Numbered from the stretch's first letter, positions 46,268 to 55,286 are shown. The stretch is DNA of 64,000 bases from Pedobacter miscanthi (GCF_003315595.1 NZ_QNQU01000005.1:171718-235717), one strand, 5' to 3'. Numbers and translations: made by a program. Notes: a model not told the origin generated them from the sequence alone.

Positions 46268-48747
46268 TGAACAGTTTCGAAAACGATATTTTTGCAGAAA
46301 GAGAAACACTTTTTGTTGAAGTTATTTTGCCATTATCTTTGGCGAAAAACTACACTTATCGTGTGCCCTTTGACCTGAACGATCAAATTGCCATCGGGAA
46401 ACGTGTGGTGGTGCAGTTTGGTAAACATCGAATTTATACGGCATTAATCAGTGGCATTACTACCGTGCCGCCAACAGTTTACGAAGCAAAATACATCATC
46501 GATGTAGTAGACGCCGAACCGGTAATTACGCCCATGCAGCTCAAATTCTGGACCTGGATGACCAACTATTACATGTGCAACGAAGGCGATGTAATGGCAG
46601 CCGCTTTACCTGCAAGTTTAAAACTGGCCAGCGAAACCATCCTGATTCTCCGTGAAGATTATAATGATGAGACCGAACTTACAGAAAAGGAAGAAATCAT
46701 CATTAATGCGCTGAAACAACAGCAAAAACTCACCGTTAATGATGTTTCTAAGCTATTGGGGCAGAAAACCGTATATCCCATCATTAACCATTTATTGGAT
46801 AAAGAACTGATTCTGGTGGCCGAAGAGGTGGTGCAGAAATATAAACCATTGCTTAAATCGTTCGTGATTTTGAACGACTTTTACACCGAAGAAGAAAATT
46901 TAAAGCAACTGTTTCAGGTACTTGATAAGGCACCAAAACAATTGGATGCCTTGCTTGGATATCTTAAGCTCCAAAAATCTAACCTGCCAATCTCAAAAGA
47001 ACAACTTTTAGAGGAAAGCAACTGCGGACCTGCCGCATTAAAAGCCTTAACCAATAAGGATATTTTTGTGGTAATGAAAAGGCCGGTAAGCCGCTTAGCT
47101 GCCCATGATGAAGAATTTAGTGTAAATTTCGAACTCAATGATGGTCAGCAGAAAGCTTTAGGACAAATTAAGCAGTATTTTGAAGAAAAAGAGGTGGTTT
47201 TGCTTCATGGGGTTACCGCATCGGGTAAAACGCAGGTGTATATTAAGCTCATCGAGGAAATTATCCAGAATACAGATGGACAGGTATTATTTCTCCTGCC
47301 CGAAATTGCTTTAACCACACAGATTGTAGAGCGGATTAAACGTTATTTTGGAAATTCGATTGGGGTTTACCATTCTAAATTCAACAATAGTGAAAGGGTA
47401 GAAATCTGGAATAAAGTAAGAACAGGTGCTTATAAAGTAATCCTTGGAGCACGTTCAGCCGTTTTTCTTCCTTTCCAGCACTTAAAATTAATTGTTGTTG
47501 ATGAAGAACATGAAGCCTCATATAAACAGTACGATCCGGCTCCGCGCTACCAGGCCAGGGATGCAGCTATTTATTTAGGGTACCTGCACCAGGCTAAAGT
47601 AATTCTAGGCTCAGCCACCCCATCTTTAGAAAGTTATTACAATGCATTGCATGGTAAATATGGATTGGTGGAGATGAAAGAGCGTTTTGGTGGGGTACAA
47701 TTACCAAATCAACAGGTGGTAAGTATTTCGGAAGAAACGAAGAAAAAAACGATGAGTTCGTATTTTTCTAGTGTACTGATTAAAGATATTGATCTGGCAC
47801 TTTCTAAAAAGGAACAGATTGTGCTATTCCAGAACAGAAGGGGCTATGCTACTATTTTGATTTGCGCAACCTGTGGTTATACGCCGAAATGTGTAAACTG
47901 TGATGTAAGTTTAACTTATCATAAAAGCAGCGGCAAGCTGCATTGCCATTATTGCGGCTATCAGCAAAGCAGTGTAAATATCTGTCCGGCATGCGGCTCT
48001 GTGCATGTGGAGCAAAAAGGATTCGGTACTGAACGTATTGAAGAAGAACTCCGTTTGCTGTACCCCGAGGTTACCATTGCCCGTTTGGATATGGATAGCA
48101 CACGGACCAAAAACGGTCTGCAACAGATTTTAAATGATTTTCAGGAAAAGAAAACCGATATTTTAATTGGTACACAAATGGTGGCCAAAGGTTTGGATTT
48201 CGATAACCTGAACCTGATTGGTGTGATCAATGCCGATACTTTACTGGGGTATCCCGATTTTCGCGCTTACGAGCGTAGTTTTCAGTTGCTGGCGCAGGTT
48301 GCCGGTAGGGCAGGGCGCAGGGCCGACCAAGGGAATGTATGCATCCAGACTTATGATGCCGAAAACCGGATCATAAAACAAGTGGTGAACAATGATTACG
48401 AAGGCATGTACAACGACGAAATTGTGGAGCGGGAGAAATTCCTCTATCCGCCATTTTCGAGGATGATATTTTTGTACATCAAACATAAAGATTCGCATGT
48501 TTTGGATCATGCTGCACTTACACTAGCGAATATTCTTAAAGCAAAGTTTGGTAAAAGGGTTTTAGGACCAGAACAGCCATTGGTAAGCCGCGTGAGGAAC
48601 CTTTATATCAAGCAGATCATCATCAAAGCCGACAAACATACAGCAATCCAAAAAGTAAAAGATGCCTTAAGAGAAACATTGACAGAGTTTAATGCAACCA
48701 AAGAGTTTAAGGGCATTTTTACACAGATAGATGTAGATCCGTACTAA
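46267..48747 (+). CDS. priA: Primosomal protein N' (replication-restart helicase)
   Basis: 826-residue superfamily-2 3'-5' DNA helicase that reloads the replisome at stalled forks. The N-terminal 3' DNA-binding domain (FVEVILPLSLAKNYTYRVP) is followed by Walker A GVTASGKT (Lys321), the DEEH box (VVDEEHEASYKQ), two zinc-binding cysteine clusters (CATCGYTPKCVNC and CHYCGY/CPACGS) and motif VI QVAGRAGRR. It overlaps the DUF423 gene by one base. Confidence 0.98.
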   Translation: MNSFENDIFAERETLFVEVILPLSLAKNYTYRVPFDLNDQIAIGKRVVVQFGKHRIYTALISGITTVPPTVYEAKYIIDVVDAEPVITPMQLKFWTWMTNYYMCNEGDVMAAALPASLKLASETILILREDYNDETELTEKEEIIINALKQQQKLTVNDVSKLLGQKTVYPIINHLLDKELILVAEEVVQKYKPLLKSFVILNDFYTEEENLKQLFQVLDKAPKQLDALLGYLKLQKSNLPISKEQLLEESNCGPAALKALTNKDIFVVMKRPVSRLAAHDEEFSVNFELNDGQQKALGQIKQYFEEKEVVLLHGVTASGKTQVYIKLIEEIIQNTDGQVLFLLPEIALTTQIVERIKRYFGNSIGVYHSKFNNSERVEIWNKVRTGAYKVILGARSAVFLPFQHLKLIVVDEEHEASYKQYDPAPRYQARDAAIYLGYLHQAKVILGSATPSLESYYNALHGKYGLVEMKERFGGVQLPNQQVVSISEETKKKTMSSYFSSVLIKDIDLALSKKEQIVLFQNRRGYATILICATCGYTPKCVNCDVSLTYHKSSGKLHCHYCGYQQSSVNICPACGSVHVEQKGFGTERIEEELRLLYPEVTIARLDMDSTRTKNGLQQILNDFQEKKTDILIGTQMVAKGLDFDNLNLIGVINADTLLGYPDFRAYERSFQLLAQVAGRAGRRADQGNVCIQTYDAENRIIKQVVNNDYEGMYNDEIVEREKFLYPPFSRMIFLYIKHKDSHVLDHAALTLANILKAKFGKRVLGPEQPLVSRVRNLYIKQIIIKADKHTAIQKVKDALRETLTEFNATKEFKGIFTQIDVDPY

Positions 48748-48749
48748 AA

Positions 48750-49000
48750 ATGAGTGAATGAATGATTTAATGAATGAATGATAGAATGAATGAATGAGAG
48801 AATGGAATAAATACTCTAAGTCAAAACTCAAGCATTCAAAATTCATTCATTCAAAATTCAGTCATTCAAAATTCTATCATTCAAAATTCTGTCATTCAAA
48901 ATTCAATCCTTAGCTCCTGTGGATAATGTATCATTCTCTAATTCAGCTAATCAATATTCAATCATTGAAAAATTCTGTCATTCTCTCATTTAGTGTTTGT
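48750..49000. repeat. Low-complexity GAATGAATG / CATTCAAAATT repeats
   Basis: 48750-48812 is built of GAATGAATGA words; 48826-48905 of TTCATTCAAAATTC words with a clear ~15-bp period (CATTCAAAATTCtGT...). The two halves are complementary in composition and could pair. No gene is seen in 48748-49024. Confidence 0.85.
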
Positions 49001-49033
49001 ATCACCGTTTAAGAAACGCTAATTTTGAAGTTC

Positions 49034-49690
49034 ATGGCGTATAAATTTGTTGATAATTACCGGGAACGTGGTGCGAGAAAAAAGCTGGTTGAGTTATTAA
49101 GATCCCGAGGGATTGAAGATGAAAATGTATTAACCGCAATTAGCAAAGTTCCACGGCATTTCTTTTTTGACGAAACTTTTTGGAACCAGGCCTATAAGGA
49201 TATTGCTTTCCCGATAGGCGATGGACAAACCATATCCCAGCCATATACCGTTGCTTATCAAAGCGAACTACTGCATATAAAAAATGGAGATAAAGTACTC
49301 GAAATCGGAACCGGTTCGGGTTATCAAACCTGCATTTTAATGGAATTAGGAGCCAATGTTTTTACTATAGAAAGGCAGGAGAACATTTACAACAGAACCA
49401 TTCAGGTTTTACCGGGAATGGGTTACCGGCCTACTTTTTATTGCGGCGACGGATCAAAAGGAATTGCTGCACACGCCCCTTATGATAAAATCATCGTTAC
49501 TGCAGGTGCACCTTTGGTACCCGAAATTTTATTAAAACAGTTAAAAATTGGTGGTATACTTGTTATCCCGGTTGGAGACGAGAAAACGCAGAAAATGGTA
49601 ACCGTTATCCGCGTAAGCGAAACTGATTACGAAAAAATTGTATTGGATACCTTTAGGTTTGTGCCGCTAGTGGGCGATCAGGCGTGGTGA
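49034..49690 (+). CDS. pcm: Protein-L-isoaspartate O-methyltransferase
   Basis: 218 residues from the ATG at 49034 (MAYKFVDNYRERG); a TTG three codons upstream (49025) is possible. It repairs isoaspartyl residues using S-adenosylmethionine. Motifs: VPRHFFFDE, DGQTISQPYTVA, the SAM-binding VLEIGTGSGYQT, and APYDKIIVTAGAP. The length and motif order are standard. Confidence 0.96.
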   Translation: MAYKFVDNYRERGARKKLVELLRSRGIEDENVLTAISKVPRHFFFDETFWNQAYKDIAFPIGDGQTISQPYTVAYQSELLHIKNGDKVLEIGTGSGYQTCILMELGANVFTIERQENIYNRTIQVLPGMGYRPTFYCGDGSKGIAAHAPYDKIIVTAGAPLVPEILLKQLKIGGILVIPVGDEKTQKMVTVIRVSETDYEKIVLDTFRFVPLVGDQAW

Positions 49691-49766
49691 TTTTAGTCCT
49701 GAGCCCACAGTCTTTATTCAACTTAGACTCAGGACTAAAGACTGTAGACTAAGGATTGGTAGCTAA

Positions 49767-50216
49767 CTATCTTTTCATCGCTCTATCCAACTCACGTTTT
49801 GTATCGCGGTCTTTAATGCTATCACGTTTATCGAATTCTTTTTTACCCTGTGCTAAGGCAATTTCCATTTTTGCAAAACCTCTTTCATTGATAAAAATGT
49901 GCAGTGGAACAATGGTATAACCTTTTTCTTCGCCTTTAAGCTTCAGTTTTCTGATTTCCTTTTTCTGTAATAATAGGGCACGGTCGCGTTTAATATCGTG
50001 GTGGTAAAATGAACTGTGGCTATATTCCGAAACGTGCAGGTTGCGCACAAAAAGGTTACCGCCTATAAACATGCAGAAAGCATCTGTCATGTTGGCTTTA
50101 CCCTGTCTGATAGCTTTTATTTCAGTTCCTAAAAGGGCTATACCGGCTACGTATTTATCTAAAAGATTGTAGTCGAAATAAGCTCTTTTATTTTTTATGT
50201 TGATGTCGTTTTTCAA
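49767..50216 (-). CDS. smpB: SsrA-binding protein
   Basis: 149 residues; partner of tmRNA in rescue of stalled ribosomes. The family motifs are NKRAYFDYNLLDKYVAGIALLGTEIKAIRQGKANM, RDRALLLQKKEI and the C-terminal KREFDKR-like tail (KKEFDKRDSIKDRDTKRELDRA). The tmRNA gene itself was not found in the window. Confidence 0.97.
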   Translation of the reverse strand: MKNDINIKNKRAYFDYNLLDKYVAGIALLGTEIKAIRQGKANMTDAFCMFIGGNLFVRNLHVSEYSHSSFYHHDIKRDRALLLQKKEIRKLKLKGEEKGYTIVPLHIFINERGFAKMEIALAQGKKEFDKRDSIKDRDTKRELDRAMKR

Positions 50217-50322
50217 AATTTAATAAAGTATATGTTATTGTAATCTTCAGCAATGATAAAAAATACACTTGCCGGGTTGCAAATATCCTAAAAATTGACG
50301 TGATAATTTAATTTTAAGACGT

Positions 50323-50371
50323 AAAGAAGTCAAGTTTAATAGCAATGTTCATATTCAAACTTGACTTCTTT
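50323..50371. repeat. Hairpin with GAAGTCAAGTTT stem (copy A)
   Basis: AAAGAAGTCAAGTTT (50323-50337) pairs with AAACTTGACTTCTTT (50357-50371); a 19-nt loop allows a few more pairs across a bulge. It lies in the divergent gap between smpB and the redoxin gene, so it terminates neither. Confidence 0.85.
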
Positions 50372-50656
50372 GAATAAAAGTGCTGATCTGGAAATGTTCT
50401 GCTGGTGTTCTTGGCTTCTTCAGTCCCGCTTTTTGCTGCAACCAAAGCAGAAAAAGCTTTTGGTTTCCGCGTTTATCGGGTTTATTTAACATGGGCTGGT
50501 GCAAGGAACAAGCCTTTCATCTGCTTACAAAACCTTATTCATTAAACCCGACAGAAACGGGCATCCCGATCCTTCAATTGGGATAAAGTGGATGGCGGGA
50601 CTACAGCAGCCATTAAAAACTGACATTCGTTTTCGGATTATAAATAATTGTGCAGG
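50372..50656. other. Structured non-coding block between two matching hairpins
   Basis: It contains a hairpin GCTTTTTGCTGC/GCAGAAAAAGC (50428-50457) and a second ATCCCGAT/ATTGGGAT (50563-50584). Short frames exist here, but they have no start context, codon bias or recognisable domain. It is GC-richer than its flanks. It could be a small RNA gene, a MITE or a degraded element; I cannot decide. Confidence 0.5.
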
Positions 50657-50707
50657 AGAGAAGTCAAGTTTAGACAGGCGATATGCCCATTAAAACTTGA
50701 CTTCTCT
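50657..50707. repeat. Hairpin with GAAGTCAAGTTT stem (copy B)
   Basis: AGAGAAGTCAAGTTT (50657-50671) pairs with AAACTTGACTTCTCT (50693-50707). The base change in the left arm (AGAG for AAAG) is matched by a change in the right arm, so pairing is kept. Confidence 0.85.
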
Positions 50708-50797
50708 AGCATAAAAAATGTTCATCTGTTTGTAAAAGCTAAGGATATATTATTATGTTCGTATTTATTCAATTAAGTTTGGACATAAAACACTAAA

Positions 50798-51277
50798 ATG
50801 AAATTCAGAAACCTACTTTTAATCTTATTATTAGCCCTAACTTTTCAGGTAAAAGCACAGCAGCCAACTTTGTTGCCCCAATTTACTTTCTACCGTCTGG
50901 ATGGAAAAGCTTTTTCTAATACCGATATCAAACAGGGGAAAAAGAACCTGTTTATTTTATTCGACTGTACCTGCGAGCATTGCCAGCGTGAAAGTAAAAT
51001 CCTGAATACGAACTATGCCAAATTTAAGGATGTAAATATCTATATGATTACCATGGATGAGGGTTATATTATCCCCCAGTTTTTCGATTCTTATGCCAAA
51101 GGTTTAAATGCAAAACCAAATGTATTGGTGCTGCAGGATAAAAAACGCATGTTTATTCCAACTTTCTTGCCGAAACAATACCCCGCAATGTACTTATACT
51201 CACCAGCCGGTAAATTATTGTTATACCAATCAGGTGATGGCGGTATTAAAAAGATGATTACCGCAGTAGGTAAATAA
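50798..51277 (+). CDS. Exported thioredoxin-like protein with CEHC site
   Basis: 159 residues with a signal peptide (to about residue 20, QVKAQQ). It has a short thioredoxin/redoxin fold: FTFYRLDGKAFSNTDI, the active-site-like stretch LFILFDCTCEHCQRES (Cys-Glu-His-Cys), and a YPAMYLYSPAGKLL strand with cis-proline. It lacks the large N-terminal part of TlpA proteins. It is probably a periplasmic thiol oxidoreductase, substrate unknown. It is monocistronic and followed by an inverted repeat. Confidence 0.8.
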   Translation: MKFRNLLLILLLALTFQVKAQQPTLLPQFTFYRLDGKAFSNTDIKQGKKNLFILFDCTCEHCQRESKILNTNYAKFKDVNIYMITMDEGYIIPQFFDSYAKGLNAKPNVLVLQDKKRMFIPTFLPKQYPAMYLYSPAGKLLLYQSGDGGIKKMITAVGK

Positions 51278-51292
51278 TATACCTTTTTTAGT

Positions 51293-51331
51293 CACAGATA
51301 AACACAAAACTCATATCTGTGTTTATCTGTG
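51293..51331. repeat. 14-bp inverted repeat after the redoxin gene
   Basis: CACAGATAAACACA (51293-51306) pairs with TGTGTTTATCTGTG (51318-51331). There is no T-run directly after it; the word 'CACAGATAAACACAGAT' occurs as an intergenic repeat in many genomes, so it may be a repeat rather than a true terminator. Confidence 0.7.
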
Positions 51332-51363
51332 AAAATCTGTGGTTGGTTATAAAAACCTAAAAT

Positions 51364-53229
51364 TTATCTGATAATCAGCACAGGAATATTTACTTTATGC
51401 CGTACTGAGTCAACCGTGGTACCAAAAATAAGGTCTTTTAAGCCTTTATGTCCGTGCGCACCCATTACCAATAATTCCATTTCGTTCCGGTTGCTAATAT
51501 CGGCTATCGCTTTACCTGTGTTTCCGAAACCAATAAACGGGGTAGAATCGTAACCCAGATCTTCCAGATTGGTACGGTATTTTTCTAAGTTCTCCGCATC
51601 ACTCATTGTTTCATGATCCATTACATCATTGCCATGGTAACGTGCAGCCGCAGTTTCAACCACATGGATCAGGTAATAATGCGCATCTTTACCACCCTGG
51701 ATTAAAGCATGGCGAATGGTATTTTTATCATTTTTAGAAAAATCGACGGCAATACCAATGCGTTTGTAACTGATCTTGTCAATTTTACCAATATCCAAAG
51801 CATTTCCATGGGGAATAAGCGATCGGGAAGCATTCTTTTTCTTTTCTAATAAAGGGTGGAAAAAAACATAAAGCAATAAAAGCACGATCAGGATCAAAGC
51901 TGGGATTACAAATACATAAATCCACCAGTTGTTGGCTTCTTTTGCCCAGCCACTTATTTCTTCGATAACAAGCTTTACATTCAATGCAATAATGGCTATG
52001 GCGCTTGCCCAGGCTAAAATTTTTACCCAGGGCTTGATCGCGAAATCTTTCATCAGTTTTTTATCCGATGTAAAATGGATCAGGGGGATAATGGCGAAAC
52101 CCAGCTGCAAACTTAAAACCACCTGACTTAAAACCAATAATCCGCCAAGGGCATCATCACCATAATGCAGAATGGTAAAAAACGCAGGGATAATGGCCAG
52201 TAAACGGGTAATTAGCCGGCGTAACCAGGGTTGTATCCTTAAATTAATATGGCCTTCCATAATAATCTGTCCCGCTAAAGTTCCGGTAACTGTAGAGCTT
52301 TGTCCGGCGGCAATTAACGCGATGGCAAAAAGGGCTGGGGCAACGCTCCCGAAAATGTTCGAAAGCAATTTATGCGCATCCTGTATTTCGGCCACTTCGT
52401 GCAGGCCGTTTTTATAAAAAGCTGCCGCGGCGAGGATCAAAATGGCGGCATTAACAAAAAAAGCGAGGTTTAGCGCTACTGTGGTATCAATCAGGTTAAA
52501 TTTTAAGGCTTCTTTGATGCCTTTATTGCTCCGTTCTATCTTTCTGGTTTGTACCAGAGAGGAGTGCAGGTACAGGTTGTGTGGCATTACGGTAGCACCA
52601 ATAATCCCGATGGCAATATAAAGTGCATCACCATTTAAAATGGAGGGCTCAAAACCTTTTGCCACTTCTTTTATGGAGGGTTCAACAATAAACATTTCGA
52701 CCAGAAAGGAAATCCCGACAATAAAAACCATTGATACAATAAAGCCTTCCATGGCCCTCATGCCTTTATTTAGTAGAAAAAGCAGTAAAATGGTATCGAA
52801 AATGGTAATGGAGATGCCCCAGATGAGTGGTAAGCCAAATAAAAGCTGTAAACCGATGGCCATACCAATGATTTCGGCCAGATCACAGGCTATAATGGCC
52901 GTTTGTGCCAGGCCGAATAATGGAATATTCGCCCAGCGCGGATAAGCCTGTTTTGAGGCTTGGGCTAAGTCTAAACCACGTACAATACCCAAACGGGCAC
53001 TTAATGATTGTAACAGCAGCGCAATAAGGTTTGACATGAGTAAAACCCATATCAGTTGGTAGCCAAATTTACTGCCACCGGCCAGATCGGTTGCCCAGTT
53101 GCCCGGATCCATGTAACCAACGCTGATTAAATAGGCCGGACCAATAAAAGCCAAAATCCTTTTCCAGCCTTTTCTTTTATCTGTATTTACACTCTGATGT
53201 ACTTCACTTAACGATTCAGTTTTTGCCAT
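51364..53229 (-). CDS. mntH: Nramp divalent-metal transporter fused to a universal stress protein domain
   Basis: 621 residues, about 200 more than ordinary MntH. The Nramp part (1-~470) has eleven or so helices, with metal-coordinating Asp41 and Asn44 (DPGN) and Ala212/Met215 (GATVMPHN), so it should import Mn2+ or Fe2+ with protons. Residues ~477-621 form a universal stress protein domain with the ATP-binding pattern MGAHGHKG...FGTTVDSV. The gene overlaps the upstream DtxR-type regulator by 14 bases. The fused cytosolic domain may make transport responsive to adenine nucleotides (inference). Family and fusion are very sure. Confidence 0.95.
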   Translation of the reverse strand: MAKTESLSEVHQSVNTDKRKGWKRILAFIGPAYLISVGYMDPGNWATDLAGGSKFGYQLIWVLLMSNLIALLLQSLSARLGIVRGLDLAQASKQAYPRWANIPLFGLAQTAIIACDLAEIIGMAIGLQLLFGLPLIWGISITIFDTILLLFLLNKGMRAMEGFIVSMVFIVGISFLVEMFIVEPSIKEVAKGFEPSILNGDALYIAIGIIGATVMPHNLYLHSSLVQTRKIERSNKGIKEALKFNLIDTTVALNLAFFVNAAILILAAAAFYKNGLHEVAEIQDAHKLLSNIFGSVAPALFAIALIAAGQSSTVTGTLAGQIIMEGHINLRIQPWLRRLITRLLAIIPAFFTILHYGDDALGGLLVLSQVVLSLQLGFAIIPLIHFTSDKKLMKDFAIKPWVKILAWASAIAIIALNVKLVIEEISGWAKEANNWWIYVFVIPALILIVLLLLYVFFHPLLEKKKNASRSLIPHGNALDIGKIDKISYKRIGIAVDFSKNDKNTIRHALIQGGKDAHYYLIHVVETAAARYHGNDVMDHETMSDAENLEKYRTNLEDLGYDSTPFIGFGNTGKAIADISNRNEMELLVMGAHGHKGLKDLIFGTTVDSVRHKVNIPVLIIR

Positions 53230-53878
53230 TACTGCTGATTAAAATATGTTTTGCAACTTCTCTACTAATGTTAACTTGTTTATCGGATAATCTGATTTCT
53301 ACTGAACCATCAAAATCGGTAACATCACTAACCTGGATTTGTTTGCCCAAAGTAAGTCCCAGCTTTTCTAAATGTTTTAAAAATGCCGAACTGTGTTGAC
53401 TAACACCGGTAATGGTGCCTGAATCGCCCACTTTTAATTCGATGAGTTTAATAAACTGGGTTTTGGCAAAACGTCCGTTTTTATCGGGGATAGGATCACC
53501 ATGTGGATCTGCTTTTGGGAAACCCAGAAACTCATCCAGTCTTTCAATCAGCTCAACGGACCTGATGTGTTCAAGCTCTTCGGCCACATCATGCACCTCA
53601 TCCCACTTAAAATTTAATTTATCTACCAAAAAAACTTCCCAAAGGCGGTGTTTGCGTACAATATCTATTGCGGTATTTTTTCCGGTCTCTGTTAATGTTA
53701 CACCCTGGTATTTAATATAATCAACCAAACCTTTATCAGCCAATTTCTTGATCATGTCTGTTACAGAAGCAGGTTTTGTTTGCATCTGCTCTGCAATCGC
53801 ATTGGTTTGGACGTTTGTTGTGCGCTCTGCTAAATGATAAATTGTTTTTAGATAGTTCTCTTCCGTGTAACTTTGCAT
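53216..53878 (-). CDS. mntR: DtxR/MntR-family metal-dependent repressor
   Basis: 220 residues. The N-terminal winged helix-turn-helix (SYTEENYLKTIYHL, TNAIAEQMQTKPASVTDMIKKLADKGLV) is followed by the metal-binding dimerisation helix region (HRLWEVFLVDKLNFKWDEVHDVAEELEH), where the His/Glu/Asp ligands lie, and a C-terminal SH3/FeoA-like domain (IELKVGDSGTITGV). It is co-transcribed with mntH and has a candidate operator directly upstream. Manganese is the likeliest corepressor given the transporter; iron is possible. Confidence 0.93.
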   Translation of the reverse strand: MQSYTEENYLKTIYHLAERTTNVQTNAIAEQMQTKPASVTDMIKKLADKGLVDYIKYQGVTLTETGKNTAIDIVRKHRLWEVFLVDKLNFKWDEVHDVAEELEHIRSVELIERLDEFLGFPKADPHGDPIPDKNGRFAKTQFIKLIELKVGDSGTITGVSQHSSAFLKHLEKLGLTLGKQIQVSDVTDFDGSVEIRLSDKQVNISREVAKHILISSNGKN

Positions 53879-53894
53879 TTATATTTATCTAATT

Positions 53895-53920
53895 AAATTT
53901 TTAGGTAAATCTAAAAATTT
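53895..53920 (-). promoter_or_regulatory. DtxR/MntR-type operator upstream of mntR-mntH
   Basis: A perfect 10-bp inverted repeat (AAATTTTTAG 53895-53904, CTAAAAATTT 53911-53920) with a 6-bp centre (GTAAAT). The core TTTAGGTAAATCTAAA resembles known DtxR-family boxes. It lies 17 bases from the mntR start and overlaps a near -7 element (TAGATTTA) read on the minus strand, so binding should block transcription. Confidence 0.75.
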
Positions 53921-53972
53921 TTATTTAAAATATATATGATAAATTATGTTAAAATTTAGAATATAATTTGGT

Positions 53973-53980
53973 TATGTTTG
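53973..53980 (+). promoter_or_regulatory. Candidate -7 element of the Lrp-type gene
   Basis: TATGTTTG matches TAnnTTTG and ends 25 bases before the ATG at 54006. The upstream -33 TTG is not evident. Confidence 0.5.
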
Positions 53981-54005
53981 TATTCTCAAATACCTTTAAC
54001 ACCGT

Positions 54006-54476
54006 ATGGCATCTGAATTAGATAAAATTGATTTTAAAATTTTAAGGATTCTTCAAGAGAATGGAAGAATTACCAATTTACTTTTATCCCAGGAAATTGG
54101 TTTATCGCCTGCACCAACTTTAGAGCGTGTGCGCAAGCTCGAAATGGCAGGATATATTAAAAGTTATCATGCCTTGGTTGATGAAGAAAAACTGGGTTTG
54201 GGTATCAAAACTTTTATCCAGATCCAACTCGATTTTCATAAAAATAATACCATCCAGATTTTTCTGGATGAAGTAAACCAGATCAAGGAAATTACGGAGT
54301 GCCACCACGTAACCGGGCAGGCCGATTTTCTGTTAAAGGTTTATGTAAAGGATATTAAAGCGTACGAACGTTTAATTATGGATAAAATCAGTAAGATTTC
54401 TGTAGTGAAAACCTTCCAGACGATGATGATCATGTCTACCACGAAGAAAGAGCCGATTGTGCCTTTGGAGTACTAG
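54006..54476 (+). CDS. Lrp/AsnC-family transcriptional regulator
   Basis: 156 residues: N-terminal helix-turn-helix (LDKIDFKILRILQENGRITNLLLSQEIGLSPAPTLERVRKLE) and C-terminal RAM ligand-binding domain (VTGQADFLLKVYVKDIKAYERLI). It is divergent from mntR-mntH and monocistronic. The regulated genes and amino-acid ligand cannot be deduced. Confidence 0.94.
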   Translation: MASELDKIDFKILRILQENGRITNLLLSQEIGLSPAPTLERVRKLEMAGYIKSYHALVDEEKLGLGIKTFIQIQLDFHKNNTIQIFLDEVNQIKEITECHHVTGQADFLLKVYVKDIKAYERLIMDKISKISVVKTFQTMMIMSTTKKEPIVPLEY

Positions 54477-54512
54477 CATATTCTTTTTTAAGCAATTATT
54501 TAATAGAACGGT

Positions 54513-54593
54513 CGTCATCTCGACTGGAACGCAGTGGAATGGAGAGATCTGTTGTAGATTTCTCGACTGCGTTGCACTTCGCTCGAAATGACG
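54513..54593. repeat. Dispersed palindromic repeat
   Basis: A compact copy of the family: CGTCATCTCGACTGGAACG to CTCGAAATGACG, in the convergent gap between the Lrp regulator and the hydrolase, where it can form a terminator-like hairpin. Confidence 0.85.
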
Positions 54594-54623
54594 ATGAGTC
54601 TAGTAATGATGTATCGCTTAAAA

Positions 54624-55286
54624 TTAGTCTATTCCTATATTCAATATTATTTTCTCAATAATTCCTGAGATTTCCTTTGCGTTTTGATAAACCATAAAGT
54701 GCGTTCCATTATGGATCACGAAATCGGGTTTTGCAATTTTAGAATACAATATCTTATCACTTGTACCATGGATGTGGTAAATCCGTTCAGGTATTGTTTT
54801 ATTTCTCCAGCTTAATATACTTCCAATGGCCCATTTTAAGAAAAAGGGGTCAGTATCTTTAATAATTTTGCTGAGCAACGTTTTTTCGCTGCTTGATTTA
54901 GTGCCGAAATAATAATTCTGCGTGAGTTTATTTGAAGATTTTAACAGTTTGGCCAGAATAAATTTTAAAATGCCCAACCTTCCTGCAAAATGGTAAAGCG
55001 CCGGTAAATGATTGCGTAACATCGTACTCGAAATGATAATCGTGCTAACGGGGTTTAAAACCTTTGCTATTTCTACCGCGATCATTCCACCAAACGATAC
55101 CCCAACCAAGGCAAAAGGTTGCGATTGATCGATAATGCTACTTAACCTTTCGGCATAAGCAGCTAGTGATTCATCTTTAACCGGACTAATCCAATCTACA
55201 TGAATGATATTGATTTTTTCGTTGAGCTTAAGTTTGGAAAAAATCCTTTTATCAGCACCTAAACCACTTATAAAGTAGGTATTCAT
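54624..55286 (-). CDS. Alpha/beta-hydrolase
   Basis: 220 residues. The nucleophile elbow GVSFGG (Ser in GxSxG) follows a typical strand, the acid is probably the Asp in HGTSDKIL and the catalytic His is in NGTHFMV, so the triad is complete. It begins ISGLGADKRIFSKL, a cap-less lipase/thioesterase-like pattern. Its ATG overlaps the last base of ung, so the two are read together; any functional link is unclear. The substrate is unknown. Confidence 0.8.
   Translation of the reverse strand: MNTYFISGLGADKRIFSKLKLNEKINIIHVDWISPVKDESLAAYAERLSSIIDQSQPFALVGVSFGGMIAVEIAKVLNPVSTIIISSTMLRNHLPALYHFAGRLGILKFILAKLLKSSNKLTQNYYFGTKSSSEKTLLSKIIKDTDPFFLKWAIGSILSWRNKTIPERIYHIHGTSDKILYSKIAKPDFVIHNGTHFMVYQNAKEISGIIEKIILNIGID

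Noticed and set aside
50380..50693. Two overlapping plus-strand frames of 64-68 codons
   Set aside because: They lie in a structured non-coding block between matching hairpins, overlap each other in different frames and show no domain or start context.
50217..50797. tmRNA gene next to smpB
   Set aside because: No tRNA-like ends with CCA and no tag-peptide reading frame followed by a stop could be identified.
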